64,000 bases of DNA from Paraktedonobacter carboxidivorans (GTDB lineage: Bacteria; Chloroflexota; Ktedonobacteria; Ktedonobacterales; Ktedonobacteraceae). The notes beneath the pieces are model-generated. The model made no database searches. It worked only from the letters and a program-made list of their open reading frames with translations, and was not told the origin of the DNA. The stretch spans positions 1 to 64,000 of the forward strand of contig JBEVTI010000016.1 of assembly GCA_041156125.1 (NCBI GenBank), given 5' to 3'. The position numbers were made by a program, and so were the translations under genes. This document shows positions 35,073-44,632 of the stretch, piece by piece. Each line of letters begins with the position of its first letter. The stretch's first letter is position 1.

Positions 35073-37013
35073 ATGAAGACGTTTGCAGACGAAACAGATA
35101 GAAGTGATGAGTATCCCCAGCAGCTTCAAGACGACTTGCTAGATGCCGCTCATCCGAATTCGCGCTCCTCTCACGCAGTCAAGGCTGCAATGAATGGAGG
35201 AAAGGGTGCGCATCGGAAAAAACATACTCGCTTCTTCCCATACATTACACTTTTCGCTATGGTCTGTGCCATCCTTTTGATGGACGCTATTCTGCCACTA
35301 CGCGACCTCTGGTTTCACGAGGCCCAGCTCACACAGCTGGGTACCTGGCCAGTCATGCCCTCGCTGGTACTTTTTCCGGGCTGGACAGTGATCCCGCCGA
35401 TCCCACAGCCGCATGTTGGTGGCGTACCCGATGTCCTGTCTAGCTGGGGTACGCTGAGCCTGTTGTTCGCAGCTTTCGTCGCGGTATTCCTGGCCTACAT
35501 CTTTGCTTTACGCCAACTGCCTACACGCGTTTCTAAACGCTTTGTAATGTATTCAACCCTGGTCCTGGGCCTGTTATTTATATCTATTCCGGTTGTAACT
35601 TCGCCCGACCTCTACTCATATATCGCTTACGCTCGCATTGGCGCTATCTATGGTCTGAATCCGCTAACGACTATACCACGCACAATTCATCACGACGTGA
35701 TTTATAATTACGTGCTGTGGGTCGATCAGCCTTCCGCCTATGGTCCCAGCTGGACATTGCTGACCTGTCTTTTTCAGTGGATACTCGCGGTCTGCCACCT
35801 GGGTAATTATGTGCTAGGCATGGTGCTGGCCCTGCGCGTGTGGGGGCTGGTCATGCATCTCAGTTCGGTGGCCTTGATCTGGTCCATTAGCGGCTCCTTG
35901 CAGCGCCTGCATGGCATCGTCTCACAAGAAAAACGCTTGCGCGCCACCCTGGCCTTCGCCTGGAATCCTCTGTTGCTACTGGAGGCGGCGACAAACGCGC
36001 ATAACGATACCACATTGCTCCTGCTGATTCTGCTGGCTATCTGGTTCCTGGTACGCGCGCAACTCGCGCCGGAGATATATTCCACAGCGCGCTGGCTAGC
36101 CTGGCTCAAGCCTACGTGGCGCGCGCGGGCTATCTACCTGGCGCCTGCTGTGTTGCTGGCACTGGGCACCTGCTTGAAAATCAATCTGGTGTTGCTCGTG
36201 CCTGGTCTCTTCTTTTATCAATGGCTCCAGGAAGGGGAGCAGCCCATACGACAGCGCTTGAAGCGCGTCGGCAGCTCGTTAGCGACTTATGGGGGAATTA
36301 TCCTCGGACTCTACGCGCCTTTCTGGCAGGGAGGAGCAATCTTCGATGTCTTACAGGTTAATCCTGCTACATATCGCACCATCAACACGCTACCTGATAC
36401 GTTCAGCCATCTCTACAACAGCATTGTAGCCGCCTTTGGCTTCCCAATTGGCGCGCCGATCGGCTCGCCTGCCGAACATTTTCTTCATACGCTTACTCTA
36501 GGCATCTTTGTGCTGATCTATGCCGGACTGTGCTGGCAAACTTTGCGCGAGCCGGGAACGCTGCGTAGTATTCATGGGCTGGTACGCTGGCTGGCGATTA
36601 CGTGGCTGCTCTACTGCGCTATCGGCTCACCCTGGTTCTGGCCCTGGTATATCACCACCTTCTTCGGCCTCTACGCGCTCTTCGAGGCTTCTAAACCCGC
36701 TCAGGTAGTGCTGGCAGAGGAATACGCCAGGCCAACCTCGCGCCAGGATAGCATTTCGCGTCTCTTCAAGCAGTTTCAAACTCTGCTTCTGCATCCCAAT
36801 ATAGTGCGCATGCTGACCTTTAGTATGTTCACGCTCTACTGCTTTACTACCTGGGGACCACTCCACTCGTTCGTCCCTGGCCTGCCAGGCTTCCAGTGGT
36901 CTTACCTGGACGGGATCTGGGTCTGGCTCCTGCCGCTGGCCGGTTTGAAGCTGGCTAGCAGCAGATTCAATGGCCTGCAATGGCTGAACACCAGGCGCAC
37001 GGAAAAAATGTAA
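35073..37013 (+). CDS. Polytopic membrane glycosyltransferase-like protein (GT-C / mannosyltransferase type)
   Basis: A 646-residue protein with a 55-residue hydrophilic N-terminus and about 12 membrane helices. The first external loop carries acidic residues and the pattern SPDLYSYIAYARIGAIYGLNP-type start (in SPDLYSYIAYARIG), followed by WNPLLLLEAATNAHNDTTLL, both resembling polyprenyl-phosphate-mannose-dependent GT-C enzymes (MptA/MptB-like, DUF2029). It would transfer a sugar from a lipid carrier outside the membrane to a cell-envelope glycan or lipid. ATG 35073 is preferred over the TTG at 35067. A less similar polytopic protein of the same type is at 47105-48700. Confidence 0.7.
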   Translation: MKTFADETDRSDEYPQQLQDDLLDAAHPNSRSSHAVKAAMNGGKGAHRKKHTRFFPYITLFAMVCAILLMDAILPLRDLWFHEAQLTQLGTWPVMPSLVLFPGWTVIPPIPQPHVGGVPDVLSSWGTLSLLFAAFVAVFLAYIFALRQLPTRVSKRFVMYSTLVLGLLFISIPVVTSPDLYSYIAYARIGAIYGLNPLTTIPRTIHHDVIYNYVLWVDQPSAYGPSWTLLTCLFQWILAVCHLGNYVLGMVLALRVWGLVMHLSSVALIWSISGSLQRLHGIVSQEKRLRATLAFAWNPLLLLEAATNAHNDTTLLLLILLAIWFLVRAQLAPEIYSTARWLAWLKPTWRARAIYLAPAVLLALGTCLKINLVLLVPGLFFYQWLQEGEQPIRQRLKRVGSSLATYGGIILGLYAPFWQGGAIFDVLQVNPATYRTINTLPDTFSHLYNSIVAAFGFPIGAPIGSPAEHFLHTLTLGIFVLIYAGLCWQTLREPGTLRSIHGLVRWLAITWLLYCAIGSPWFWPWYITTFFGLYALFEASKPAQVVLAEEYARPTSRQDSISRLFKQFQTLLLHPNIVRMLTFSMFTLYCFTTWGPLHSFVPGLPGFQWSYLDGIWVWLLPLAGLKLASSRFNGLQWLNTRRTEKM

Positions 37014-37028
37014 GCAGATCGCGCATGC

Positions 37029-37856
37029 TCAGCAGCCAAGCACGCGCGCAAATACCTCCGCGATCAGTAGAAAGGCCAGATCCAGCGCCAGCAGCACGAG
37101 TAGAACAAAATTGATAGCGTTCGAGGCGCTGGAGACACCCAACAACAGAGTGTGATTAAAAACTAGCAAGCCACCAAACCAGCAGCCAATGCCTACAAAG
37201 ATGCCCAACAGCAACAAAAAGACGAGGAGCCAGCGCGCGCCGCGCCAATCCTGACGACTGGGCCAGAGTTCTGAGGTCACCGTCAGGATCAGATAAGGCC
37301 CGAATGCCAGAGTCCACCAGGGCCAGCCGGGATGGTGGAAAATCTGCAGGTGATCAACATTGTTGAGAGCTTCCCAAAGTGTATTCCCGGTACACACCCA
37401 GTAGAGGAAATAGAAGGCCAGCAAACCGCCAAACAGCGGAGCTACAGCGCTTAAACCATCGCCTACTCGGCTCATAATTTTGCCCTGAGGGCGCAAATAT
37501 TGTACCTCACCCAGTTGCAACGAAGTGCGCCCACCTGCGCGCATCAGGCGACCACCAGTTGGTTCTATAACCTTGGGCTTGATGCGAAAGAAGGTGATAC
37601 TGGAAATGCGAAAACCAAAGGGATAAAACAGTAAGACCACCAGGGCATGGCTCAACTCATGCAAAACCACTCCAGGGGCGTTGATCCAGAACCAGATCAA
37701 TAGTCCACGTTCCCTGAATATATGGTAGCCGATGCGGTCCACGCGCCGACGCAAGCCTGTGCGCGTAAGGCGCAGCAACGCGAAGAGTCCAAAGACGGCA
37801 GCGATAAAAAACCAGGGGCTATAAATGGCCAGTTGTTTCTGCAATTCCGGGTCCAT
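37029..37856 (-). CDS. M50-like membrane metalloprotease
   Basis: A 275-residue polytopic protein with the zinc-protease motif HELSH (H66, E67, H70) at the start of a membrane helix (APGVVLHELSHALVVLLFYP), typical of site-2-like M50B peptidases. About six hydrophobic segments are visible. A second zinc ligand of the N-x-x-P-x-D-G type was not seen, so the family assignment rests on one motif. ATG 37856 is chosen (AAGGAG 6 bases upstream). It is convergent with, and 15 bp from, the glycosyltransferase-like gene. Substrate unknown; M50 enzymes often release membrane-bound regulators. Confidence 0.7.
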   Translation of the reverse strand: MDPELQKQLAIYSPWFFIAAVFGLFALLRLTRTGLRRRVDRIGYHIFRERGLLIWFWINAPGVVLHELSHALVVLLFYPFGFRISSITFFRIKPKVIEPTGGRLMRAGGRTSLQLGEVQYLRPQGKIMSRVGDGLSAVAPLFGGLLAFYFLYWVCTGNTLWEALNNVDHLQIFHHPGWPWWTLAFGPYLILTVTSELWPSRQDWRGARWLLVFLLLLGIFVGIGCWFGGLLVFNHTLLLGVSSASNAINFVLLVLLALDLAFLLIAEVFARVLGC

Positions 37857-37981
37857 GCTTGACTCCTTGCGCAGCACTATTTATCCACATAATGCGTATT
37901 TAGCCCCTTCATTGTAGACATTCAAGAGCATAACGTCAATGCTTTCTGCGCTTCCAGCCAGGGTTTCTCAAAAGCCTTTCT

Positions 37982-39397
37982 TTAGCCAATGATTTTCTCA
38001 GGCTCTTTTTGGTCCTGGATCTCCGGCTCCTCTTCCTGGCCAGCGAGGGGATGGGACTTACGTTCGTAGAAAATGCCCCAGAAGCCGAAGATTGTGATGC
38101 TAATTGCCAGAAGATAGAGCACAGTAGGCAAGGAGAAAAGATCAATGATGCTACTATTCAAAAGCAGGACAGGAATCGAGCAAGCATTATAGAGCACCAG
38201 TTGCAAAGCCAGAACGCGACCTTTGATCCATTCAGGTGTCTGCTCCTGCATGGCGGTACTGGACGGAAGATTGACAAAGTTTAGCGCGGTACCCGCCAGA
38301 AACATAATCACGTCCACGACTACTACCTGTAGCGCCTCGATTGCGAAGCCATTCTGCTTCAACTGCTGGGCCAGCAGGGTAGTGAGAGGCAAAAGCACAA
38401 CCAGAACAGCCAGGGCAAGGCAGCCTATAAAAATTGTGCGTGACTTCCCGAAAGTTTTGATAATACGGGGCATAAAGAGTGAGCTGAGCACCAGCCCTAT
38501 GCCAGCCGGGGCGAAAACTATAGGCACAAAATTCGGGGTCTGATGGAGGAGATCTGTGACCAGGGGAAAGGCCAACAAACCGATGAGTTGTAAAAGCACG
38601 CCAGCGAATGAGATCTGAATCACCGACTCAAAAAGCATAGGCCGCCGACGAATAAAGGCCCAGGCCTGGAGCATCTCGCTCCAGATGGTTTGCAACACGC
38701 CCAACGATTCCGACGCGAGCACGCCTGTAGGTGCTTTCCGCCGTTTGGGCTCGGTAAAATTGCGCACTGGAATCAACGCGATCAAGCCCGAACAGATCAA
38801 ATAGAGAAGGGCCATAATCAGGTACAACAAAGCAATAGAAGGGATATACAGTCCCAATACAGACAGAGACGGCAAAAGAAGGATCAACAATGGCCCAAGG
38901 ATAACCAGTCCCAGTGCATTGGAGATCATAAATGTCACCTGGAACAACGAGAGCGCAGGCATGAGCTCCTCGCCAGTCACCAGCATAGCGATGCTTGCGC
39001 CCTCGGCAGGCGTGAAAAACTGACCAATAGCGGAGACCAGAAAGGTCAGCAGATAAGCTGGCAAGAGCTGGGTCTGGTTAATGATCAGTGAAACGACAAA
39101 GCCCATGGTTGCCAGAGCGCGCAAGCAGTTGCTATAGAAGAGCACCTGCCTCTTATTGCGCCGATCGACAAAGACGCCCGCGGGCGCGCCAATGAGTACA
39201 GCAGGCACGCTAAAAGCAATCAGCGCCAGAGCCAGCAGTATATTTGAAGGGGAGACCGTTTTAATCAAAACAAGTAGAGCGTAGTTTGAGGCGCTGAGAA
39301 CTGTCATAGAGATAAGCTGAGCCAGCCACAAAAGCAAAAAGTTCCTCTTACGCAATAAGGTCAAAAAACCTTCCCCGCGGGGAGTAGCTACCGCCAT
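37982..39397 (-). CDS. MFS transporter (MFS_3 / macrolide-efflux-like)
   Basis: A 471-residue protein with about 12 membrane helices and the MFS_3-type N-terminus (LLRKRNFLLLWLAQLISMTV, then GAPAGVFVDRRNKRQVLF in loop 2-3). The acidic C-terminal tail is cytoplasmic. This branch exports drugs or secondary metabolites; the substrate is unknown. The gene stands alone in the minus direction, upstream of the M50-like gene by 125 bp and downstream of the DUF951/nadD genes by 76 bp. Confidence 0.85.
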   Translation of the reverse strand: MAVATPRGEGFLTLLRKRNFLLLWLAQLISMTVLSASNYALLVLIKTVSPSNILLALALIAFSVPAVLIGAPAGVFVDRRNKRQVLFYSNCLRALATMGFVVSLIINQTQLLPAYLLTFLVSAIGQFFTPAEGASIAMLVTGEELMPALSLFQVTFMISNALGLVILGPLLILLLPSLSVLGLYIPSIALLYLIMALLYLICSGLIALIPVRNFTEPKRRKAPTGVLASESLGVLQTIWSEMLQAWAFIRRRPMLFESVIQISFAGVLLQLIGLLAFPLVTDLLHQTPNFVPIVFAPAGIGLVLSSLFMPRIIKTFGKSRTIFIGCLALAVLVVLLPLTTLLAQQLKQNGFAIEALQVVVVDVIMFLAGTALNFVNLPSSTAMQEQTPEWIKGRVLALQLVLYNACSIPVLLLNSSIIDLFSLPTVLYLLAISITIFGFWGIFYERKSHPLAGQEEEPEIQDQKEPEKIIG

Positions 39398-39473
39398 AAC
39401 TGTAACTCCTCAGTATATTTTCCCAACGCTGGCTGACCCGTTTCTCTCATTGCACACTGTTTTCACATACCTG

Positions 39474-39701
39474 TCAAACTGAAGGTGGAGAGATAGTAGG
39501 GTCAGAGGCGTGCGAAACAATCTCGCGTGTGCGACGTTCAACTTCGGCGCGCGGCAGAAGGACACGCCGTCCACACCCCACGCAGCGCAAACCAAGATCG
39601 GCCCCCAGGCGCACCACCAACCACTCATAACTGCCGCAGGGATGGGGTTTGCGCAGGCGCAAACGGTCGCCTAGCTCAAATTGCACTGGTAGCATAGGCA
39701 T
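39474..39701 (-). CDS. DUF951 family protein
   Basis: A 75-residue protein. The family core is clear: FELGDRLRLRKPHPCGSYEW, then VVRLGADLGLRCVGCGRRV. The three Cys (HPCG, CVGC) suggest a small metal-binding or nucleic-acid-binding fold, function unknown. ATG 39701 is chosen because GGAG lies 8 bases upstream and it matches the usual family start; a longer frame to 39776 would overlap nadD. It lies 40 bp downstream of nadD in the same direction, a pairing that is common in Chloroflexota and Firmicutes relatives. Confidence 0.88.
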   Translation of the reverse strand: MPMLPVQFELGDRLRLRKPHPCGSYEWLVVRLGADLGLRCVGCGRRVLLPRAEVERRTREIVSHASDPTISPPSV

Positions 39702-39741
39702 CTTTCTGTCTCCATCCTTGTAAAGCTCTACCGGTCCTGAG

Positions 39742-40392
39742 CTAATAGAGGCCAGACCGGAGAATGTACTGTTCAACTACTTCCGGCGTCTGATACATAA
39801 TTGGACGCCCCTCAGCTACCCGCTGGCGTAGATCCGTCGATGAGATATCCATACGCGGCCCCTCCAGGGTGATCAAGCGCTCCCGTATGCCTGGCAGGCG
39901 TCCCACCAGTTCAGCTTTATAGCGCGTCATCTCTTCGTAGCCCGGACGCATCAAGGCTACAATTGTCGCTTGAGCAATCACACCAGCGGGATCGCGCCAG
40001 GTCGGTAGATCTCTCAGGCTATCACCGCCGATCACAAAAAAGAGCTCAGCCTGCGGCCCCCACTCTGCGCGCAAAAGACGCAGAGTGTCCACAGTATAAG
40101 ACGGACCAGCACGCTGCACATCGACCAGCGAGAGCGTGAAATGGGGATTCGCGGCAATGGCCTGCTCCAACATCCACACCCGTTGCTCCATTGGCGTGAT
40201 GCGATAGTCCATCTTGTGCGGAGGCTGACCAGTTGGCACAAAGACCACGCGCGTCAGTTTCAGCGCGTGATATACCTCCGCGGCAATAGCCAGGTGAGCA
40301 TAGTGGACTGGATCAAATGTCCCCCCAAGAATACCAATGCGCTCAACCTCCACCTGCGCCCCGGACTCTCCTGACAATCTCTGGTTCGTCAA
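39742..40392 (-). CDS. nadD: Nicotinate-nucleotide adenylyltransferase
   Basis: A 216-residue nucleotidyltransferase of NAD synthesis (nicotinate mononucleotide plus ATP to deamido-NAD). Signature GILGGTFDPVHYAHL with the (H/T)xGH-like HYAH, PHK (TGQPPHKMD) after the first third, SYTVDTL, FVIGGDSLRDLPTW and the C-terminal ISSTDLRQRV motif for ATP binding. The N-terminal 17 residues before GILGG are longer than usual; a later start (for example at the internal Val-Glu region) is possible. With nadK at 51920 the window carries two NAD(P) genes. Confidence 0.93.
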   Translation of the reverse strand: MTNQRLSGESGAQVEVERIGILGGTFDPVHYAHLAIAAEVYHALKLTRVVFVPTGQPPHKMDYRITPMEQRVWMLEQAIAANPHFTLSLVDVQRAGPSYTVDTLRLLRAEWGPQAELFFVIGGDSLRDLPTWRDPAGVIAQATIVALMRPGYEEMTRYKAELVGRLPGIRERLITLEGPRMDISSTDLRQRVAEGRPIMYQTPEVVEQYILRSGLY

Positions 40393-40510
40393 AACAAACC
40401 TCGTCCCTCAGCAAAGCGGTTTGCCCTCCACTGCTTCAGCCGAGAAGCTCAAAAAGGGCTGGCCAGTTGCTTCCCTATATAAGTAAGTTTCTCTCTCTGC
40501 CAAATATACG

Positions 40511-41545
40511 TTACACGTCCCCAGCAGTTTCTTTTACGGACAAATCTGCACTGGGAAAAAGTGTACGCAAAGCATACACTACTTCTGTCACAGTGGCAAG
40601 TTGTCCACTCGTAATCCAGAAACGCAGGGTCAACTCCACGCGATCACCAGTAATACCACTAACGGTCACGCCTGGTTCGGGCTTTTTAATAACCTCTGCC
40701 TGCTCCTTCACACAGCTGATGATGCGTTGCGGCGTCTCTGTACGCTCAAAATCCTCCAGCGGCAATGTAACAATCACGGTAGCCCGGCGCTCGGTATAGC
40801 GAGAGTTGTTAATGACCACACCCCCAAAAACCAGCGCGTTAGGAATGGTCACCTCTTCGCCGCTGACCAGGCGCAGGCGCGTGGCGCGCAATTCAACCGC
40901 TACGACCTGGCCCGTATAACTGGCAGTGTTAATCTGGTCGCCAATAAAAAAAGGGTGCTCGACCAGAATATAGAGGCCCGCAACCAGATCTTTAAGAATA
41001 TCCTGCACAGAAAACGTGATCGCAATCGTCAATGTACCCAGCACAGCCACAGGCAAAGCGACAGCCACATTCCAGATGGAGAGTATCCAAAAAACAGCTA
41101 TCAGTAATACAACTATATAGGAAATACGGTGAATCAGAATACGCAAATTGGGGTCCAGGCGGTGCTCCCCGATGCCACGCACGGTTAAGCGCGAAAAGGT
41201 GCGCGCCACGCCAATCCCTAAAACCACGATCAACAGGCTCAGCAAAGAATTCTTTGTGAATTCGACAAGATCCTGTCGGCGTACACCCGCCGTCTGGCCA
41301 AGGCCCTGCCAGAATAGTATCAGTTGATCAACGCCATTGGTCACAACCCCTGATGCTATCCCGGCAGCAATCAGCAGCATAGGCAAGACAATCGCTATGC
41401 CCAAAACCTGCGTCAGCCATTCGTCCAGCACTGTCTTTTGCAAACGACGCACCAGCCAGCGGCGCAGCCACAGACCAACGCCCAGACCCGCCAGGACGAT
41501 CACGACGGAAAAGATGATACGCAAAGTGAGTTCTGTTACGCTCAT
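40511..41545 (-). CDS. Small-conductance mechanosensitive channel (MscS family)
   Basis: A 344-residue channel that opens under membrane tension to release solutes in osmotic downshock. Four to five membrane segments occupy residues about 5-170; the pore-lining TM3 is recognisable in VALPVAVLGTLTIAITFSVQ followed by DILKDLVAGLYILVEHPF, and the cytoplasmic beta domain follows (GDQINTASYTGQVVAVELRA, TIPNALVFGGVVINNS). The vestibule C-terminus is shorter than in E. coli MscS relatives with extensions. Stand-alone gene between nadD and gluQ. Confidence 0.92.
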   Translation of the reverse strand: MSVTELTLRIIFSVVIVLAGLGVGLWLRRWLVRRLQKTVLDEWLTQVLGIAIVLPMLLIAAGIASGVVTNGVDQLILFWQGLGQTAGVRRQDLVEFTKNSLLSLLIVVLGIGVARTFSRLTVRGIGEHRLDPNLRILIHRISYIVVLLIAVFWILSIWNVAVALPVAVLGTLTIAITFSVQDILKDLVAGLYILVEHPFFIGDQINTASYTGQVVAVELRATRLRLVSGEEVTIPNALVFGGVVINNSRYTERRATVIVTLPLEDFERTETPQRIISCVKEQAEVIKKPEPGVTVSGITGDRVELTLRFWITSGQLATVTEVVYALRTLFPSADLSVKETAGDV

Positions 41546-41749
41546 AACAAAATCCCTGCTTATAGATGTTTTATTCTCGAGAAATTGGTAGCGCGGCCTC
41601 TCAGGCCCTCTCTACCCATATATTCGCCAATGCAATTGCTATTATATCACAGCCAATGCAGCGACTCGATCTTCAGAACGAGCTGGCAAAATTTGCTTAC
41701 GGCGCGCCCCGTCTACTCTACCCAGGGAGAAGAAGCAATAAAAAGACCT

Positions 41750-42688
41750 TTATAGAGCTTTGCCAGCATATTGTTTCAGGAGTTGAGTTGCGCTGATAAC
41801 TGCGCCAGGTTCTACCAGGCCGTAGGAGGCTGCCAACTGGCCAACTACCTGCTCGGCTGTAGTGCCGCTGGCGCGCAGGGGAGCAAGTCCGGCGCTCTGC
41901 ATGCGCTTGGAGAGCCGCTGGCCAGCGCTATCGAGCCAGAGATCTACATGGGCAAAGGTTGGCAGAGGAAAACCGAGCATTTCAAAAAGCAGGATCTGAC
42001 GCGCGGTCGAAGAAAGCAGGTCCGCACCGCGCACAACCTGATTGATACGCATCAGGCCGTCATCGACAACCACAGCGAATTGATAGGCAAAGATGCCATC
42101 AGAACGGCGCAGGATAAAGTCGCCAACAGTTTCCTGAACCTGCTGGCTGGACTGACCTGTGATCAGATCAGTAAAGGTAATCAGCCGCCCATCAGGGACA
42201 CGCAGACGCAGCGAGGGACGGCGTCCCTGGGCTTCATACTGGCGCCGTTGGGCCGCACTGAGATGGCGACAGGTGCCGGGGTAGCGTAGACCCTCCGGGC
42301 CGTGCGGCGCGCTGGCAACACGCGCGATTTCGGCGCGACTACAATAGCAGGGATAGACCAGGCCGGCCTCGTCCAGGCGCTGAATTTGCTCGACGTAAAT
42401 GACCTGGCGCTCACTCTGGATATAGGGCGCATCTGGTCCGCTTACATCTGGTCCTTCGTCCCAATCCAGGCCCAGCCAGCGCAAATCCGCTAGCATCTGC
42501 TCGCTCGCGCCCACTTGCACACGCGGAAGATCCAGATCCTCGATACGTAATACAAAAATGCCCCCGGCGGCGCGAGCGAATAGCCAGGCCAGCAGCGCTG
42601 TGCGTAAATTGCCAGAGTGTAGCGCGCCAGTGGGACTCGGAGCGTAGCGGCCACGCGTCAGATCAGACACTTTTCTGACCAGGGACAA
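41750..42688 (-). CDS. gluQ: Glutamyl-Q tRNA(Asp) synthetase
   Basis: A 312-residue truncated GluRS paralogue that attaches glutamate to queuosine in tRNA(Asp). Motifs: RYAPSPTGALHSGNLRTALL (HIGH-like HSGN), VLRIEDLDLPR, zinc-binding CYCSR with a later YPGTC, and the KMSKS-like RLSKRMQ. It lacks the GluRS anticodon-binding domain, which fits the length. The start is uncertain: TTG 42688 or GTG 42670; either overlaps the end of the maf gene (stop at 42658), so translation is coupled. It is the last gene of the TPR-rlmD-maf-gluQ run. It implies that the organism makes queuosine. Confidence 0.9.
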   Translation of the reverse strand: MSLVRKVSDLTRGRYAPSPTGALHSGNLRTALLAWLFARAAGGIFVLRIEDLDLPRVQVGASEQMLADLRWLGLDWDEGPDVSGPDAPYIQSERQVIYVEQIQRLDEAGLVYPCYCSRAEIARVASAPHGPEGLRYPGTCRHLSAAQRRQYEAQGRRPSLRLRVPDGRLITFTDLITGQSSQQVQETVGDFILRRSDGIFAYQFAVVVDDGLMRINQVVRGADLLSSTARQILLFEMLGFPLPTFAHVDLWLDSAGQRLSKRMQSAGLAPLRASGTTAEQVVGQLAASYGLVEPGAVISATQLLKQYAGKAL

Positions 42689-43326
42689 CCCTCGTCCGCG
42701 CGCGCCTGGGCGCGAACGGGATAGACGGAAAACTCGGCCAGGAGATCGACCAGGATGCAGACCGGCAGGCCCACAACATTGAGATAGCAGCCGTCTATTT
42801 GCTCGGTGGGCTGGAAAGAGGCATGTTGAATACCGTACGCGCCCGCTTTATCCAGAGGATCACCAGTAGCAATATACTTCGAGATCTCCGAATGACTATA
42901 ATTGCGCATCAAGACTGGAGTGGCGCAACTGGCGCTGTGCATGACCGTCTGACCATCGAGCGTGGCACAGACGACCACGCTGGTAATCACATGGTGCCAG
43001 CGCCCGCGCAGGGCACGCAAAAGTTGTTGCGCGTGAGCTTTGTCACGCGGTTTACCGAGAACCTCATTATCTAACAATACTGTAGTATCAGCTGTCACCA
43101 CCAGACGCCCGGCAGCCTCGGGCAGTTTGAGCGCGACTCCGGCCTTGTGTTTGGCCAGCCACAGCGCCAGGTTTTCAGGCACACCGCTATAGCGCTTTTC
43201 AGCGGCCTCTTCCTCCTCCGAAGCCACGGCAGTCACGTATGGAAGACCCAGCAGGTTGATAATCTGCCTGCGGCGTGGAGAAGATGAAGCTAACAATAAC
43301 TCTACAGGGGTTTTAAGATTATTCAT
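42658..43326 (-). CDS. maf: Maf-like nucleotide pyrophosphatase
   Basis: A 222-residue Maf/Ham1-superfamily house-cleaning enzyme that hydrolyses modified or non-canonical NTPs (dTTP/UTP or m7GTP type). Motifs: LLLASSSPRRRQIINLLG at the start, VVTADTTVLLDNEVLGKP, and the late GAYGIQ with NVVGLPV. ATG 43326 overlaps the rlmD stop by 8 bases (ATGAATAA), which fixes the start; the frame is open for another 126 codons inside rlmD but that extension is not Maf-like. The C-terminal 25 residues after LVDLLAEF are Pro/Arg-rich and longer than usual. Confidence 0.92.
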   Translation of the reverse strand: MNNLKTPVELLLASSSPRRRQIINLLGLPYVTAVASEEEEAAEKRYSGVPENLALWLAKHKAGVALKLPEAAGRLVVTADTTVLLDNEVLGKPRDKAHAQQLLRALRGRWHHVITSVVVCATLDGQTVMHSASCATPVLMRNYSHSEISKYIATGDPLDKAGAYGIQHASFQPTEQIDGCYLNVVGLPVCILVDLLAEFSVYPVRAQARADEGCPWSEKCLI

Positions 43327-44632
43327 GCTCTTGCTTGTACTCCAGAATAGCCACACTCTCAATATGAGCCGTCTGCGGGAACATGTCCAGAGGCTGAACC
43401 GAACATAGACGATAAGCCGCGTACTCGTGGCAGAGCATATCCAGGTCGCGCGCCAGCGTTGAGGGATCGCAAGAGACATAAACAAGCCGTTTGACTGGAT
43501 TGCGCGCCAGCGCGGCAAGCACTGGACGCTGGCAGCCAGCTCGCGGTGGATCAATGACCAGCCCATCGAGGTGCTCTGCCAGGGTAGGTAGAAGGTCTTC
43601 GACCTTGCCCTGCATGATCTCGACATTTTCCACTGCGCGCAAATTCCAGCGCGCATCTTTGATCGCACTGGCCGACTCCTCGATGGCGATAACCCTGCCA
43701 GCACGCCTGGCGAACATCAGCGCGAAGGTGCCAACGCCACAATAAGCATCGAGCACTATCAAAGGACGCGCCGTCCCGCCCGGCTCCGATCCCGCCTGCA
43801 TGGCCGGGAAAAGGCCGTCCAGGACCATCTGAGCCATTTTCTCGGCCTGGGCTGTGTTGGTCTGAAAAAATGAACTGGGGCGGATACGAAAGCTCTCTCC
43901 ACCCAATTGCTCATCCATAGTCTCTTCACACACCTCAATGCCCTTTTCCGCCAGCAACTGCACAACCTCAGCGGACTGGCTGGGCTGGATCAGCATCTGG
44001 TTGGTCGAGATCGCGCAACGCACGAGCACCTGTGGGCGAGGATTCGTCTGCTGACTAAAAATGGACAGCGCGACGTTGATCGCGGGATGAGCAATTGGAC
44101 AATGGCTCAGGGGCAGCACGTGCCGGGTACTACGGGCAGTTAAACCTGGCTGACCTTCGCGATTGACCGAGAAGCGCATATGGTTGCGGTATTCCCAGGG
44201 ATAGTCACAGGGAACAGTCGCGAGCAGGGGAGGCTGCTCAAAATGACCAATCTCGCGCAATAATCCGTCTACCACTGCGCGCTTCCACTCCAACTGCGCC
44301 TCATACTGCAGGTGCTGAAGCTGACAGCCACCGCAGGTGCCAAAGACGGGGCAACGCGCCTCAACACGTTGCGGCGCTGGCTGATGGATCTCAAGGACCT
44401 TGACCCGGCGCGGAAACGGTTTCCAATGGCGCCGATGGCGTCTGGGCGGCACAGCAGGCGGTTCTACAGCGATCGTCACACGCTCTCCCGGCAAGCAAGC
44501 AGGCACTTGCAGCAGCGTTGTGCAGGTCTCACCATCTGAAGTTGGCTCGCTGATCTCAGCTGTGGCCAATCCCTCGCGAGTTAAGGCACCAAGGGTTACC
44601 GTATGTAAAGTGAAACGGCGCTCGTCTTGCAT
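43319..44632 (-). CDS. rlmD: 23S rRNA (uracil-5-)-methyltransferase, RlmD/TrmA family
   Basis: A 437-residue SAM-dependent methyltransferase. N-terminal TRAM-like domain (about 8-75), Fe-S cluster Cys in CPVFGTCGGC (with a further Cys at SHCP), SAM site VLDAYCGVGTFALMFA, the IDPPRAGC motif and the catalytic-Cys region VYVSCDPSTLARD. It methylates uracil C5 in 23S rRNA or tRNA; RlmD, RlmCD and TrmA cannot be separated by eye. Its ATG overlaps the stop of the upstream TPR gene by one base (TAATG), and its stop overlaps maf, so it is translationally coupled on both sides. Confidence 0.88.
   Translation of the reverse strand: MQDERRFTLHTVTLGALTREGLATAEISEPTSDGETCTTLLQVPACLPGERVTIAVEPPAVPPRRHRRHWKPFPRRVKVLEIHQPAPQRVEARCPVFGTCGGCQLQHLQYEAQLEWKRAVVDGLLREIGHFEQPPLLATVPCDYPWEYRNHMRFSVNREGQPGLTARSTRHVLPLSHCPIAHPAINVALSIFSQQTNPRPQVLVRCAISTNQMLIQPSQSAEVVQLLAEKGIEVCEETMDEQLGGESFRIRPSSFFQTNTAQAEKMAQMVLDGLFPAMQAGSEPGGTARPLIVLDAYCGVGTFALMFARRAGRVIAIEESASAIKDARWNLRAVENVEIMQGKVEDLLPTLAEHLDGLVIDPPRAGCQRPVLAALARNPVKRLVYVSCDPSTLARDLDMLCHEYAAYRLCSVQPLDMFPQTAHIESVAILEYKQEHE

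Noticed and set aside
43327..43704. 126-residue N-terminal extension of the Maf protein.
   Set aside because: It lies wholly inside rlmD in another frame, is Arg/Trp-rich shadow sequence, and the Maf motif LLLASSSPRR begins right after ATG 43326.
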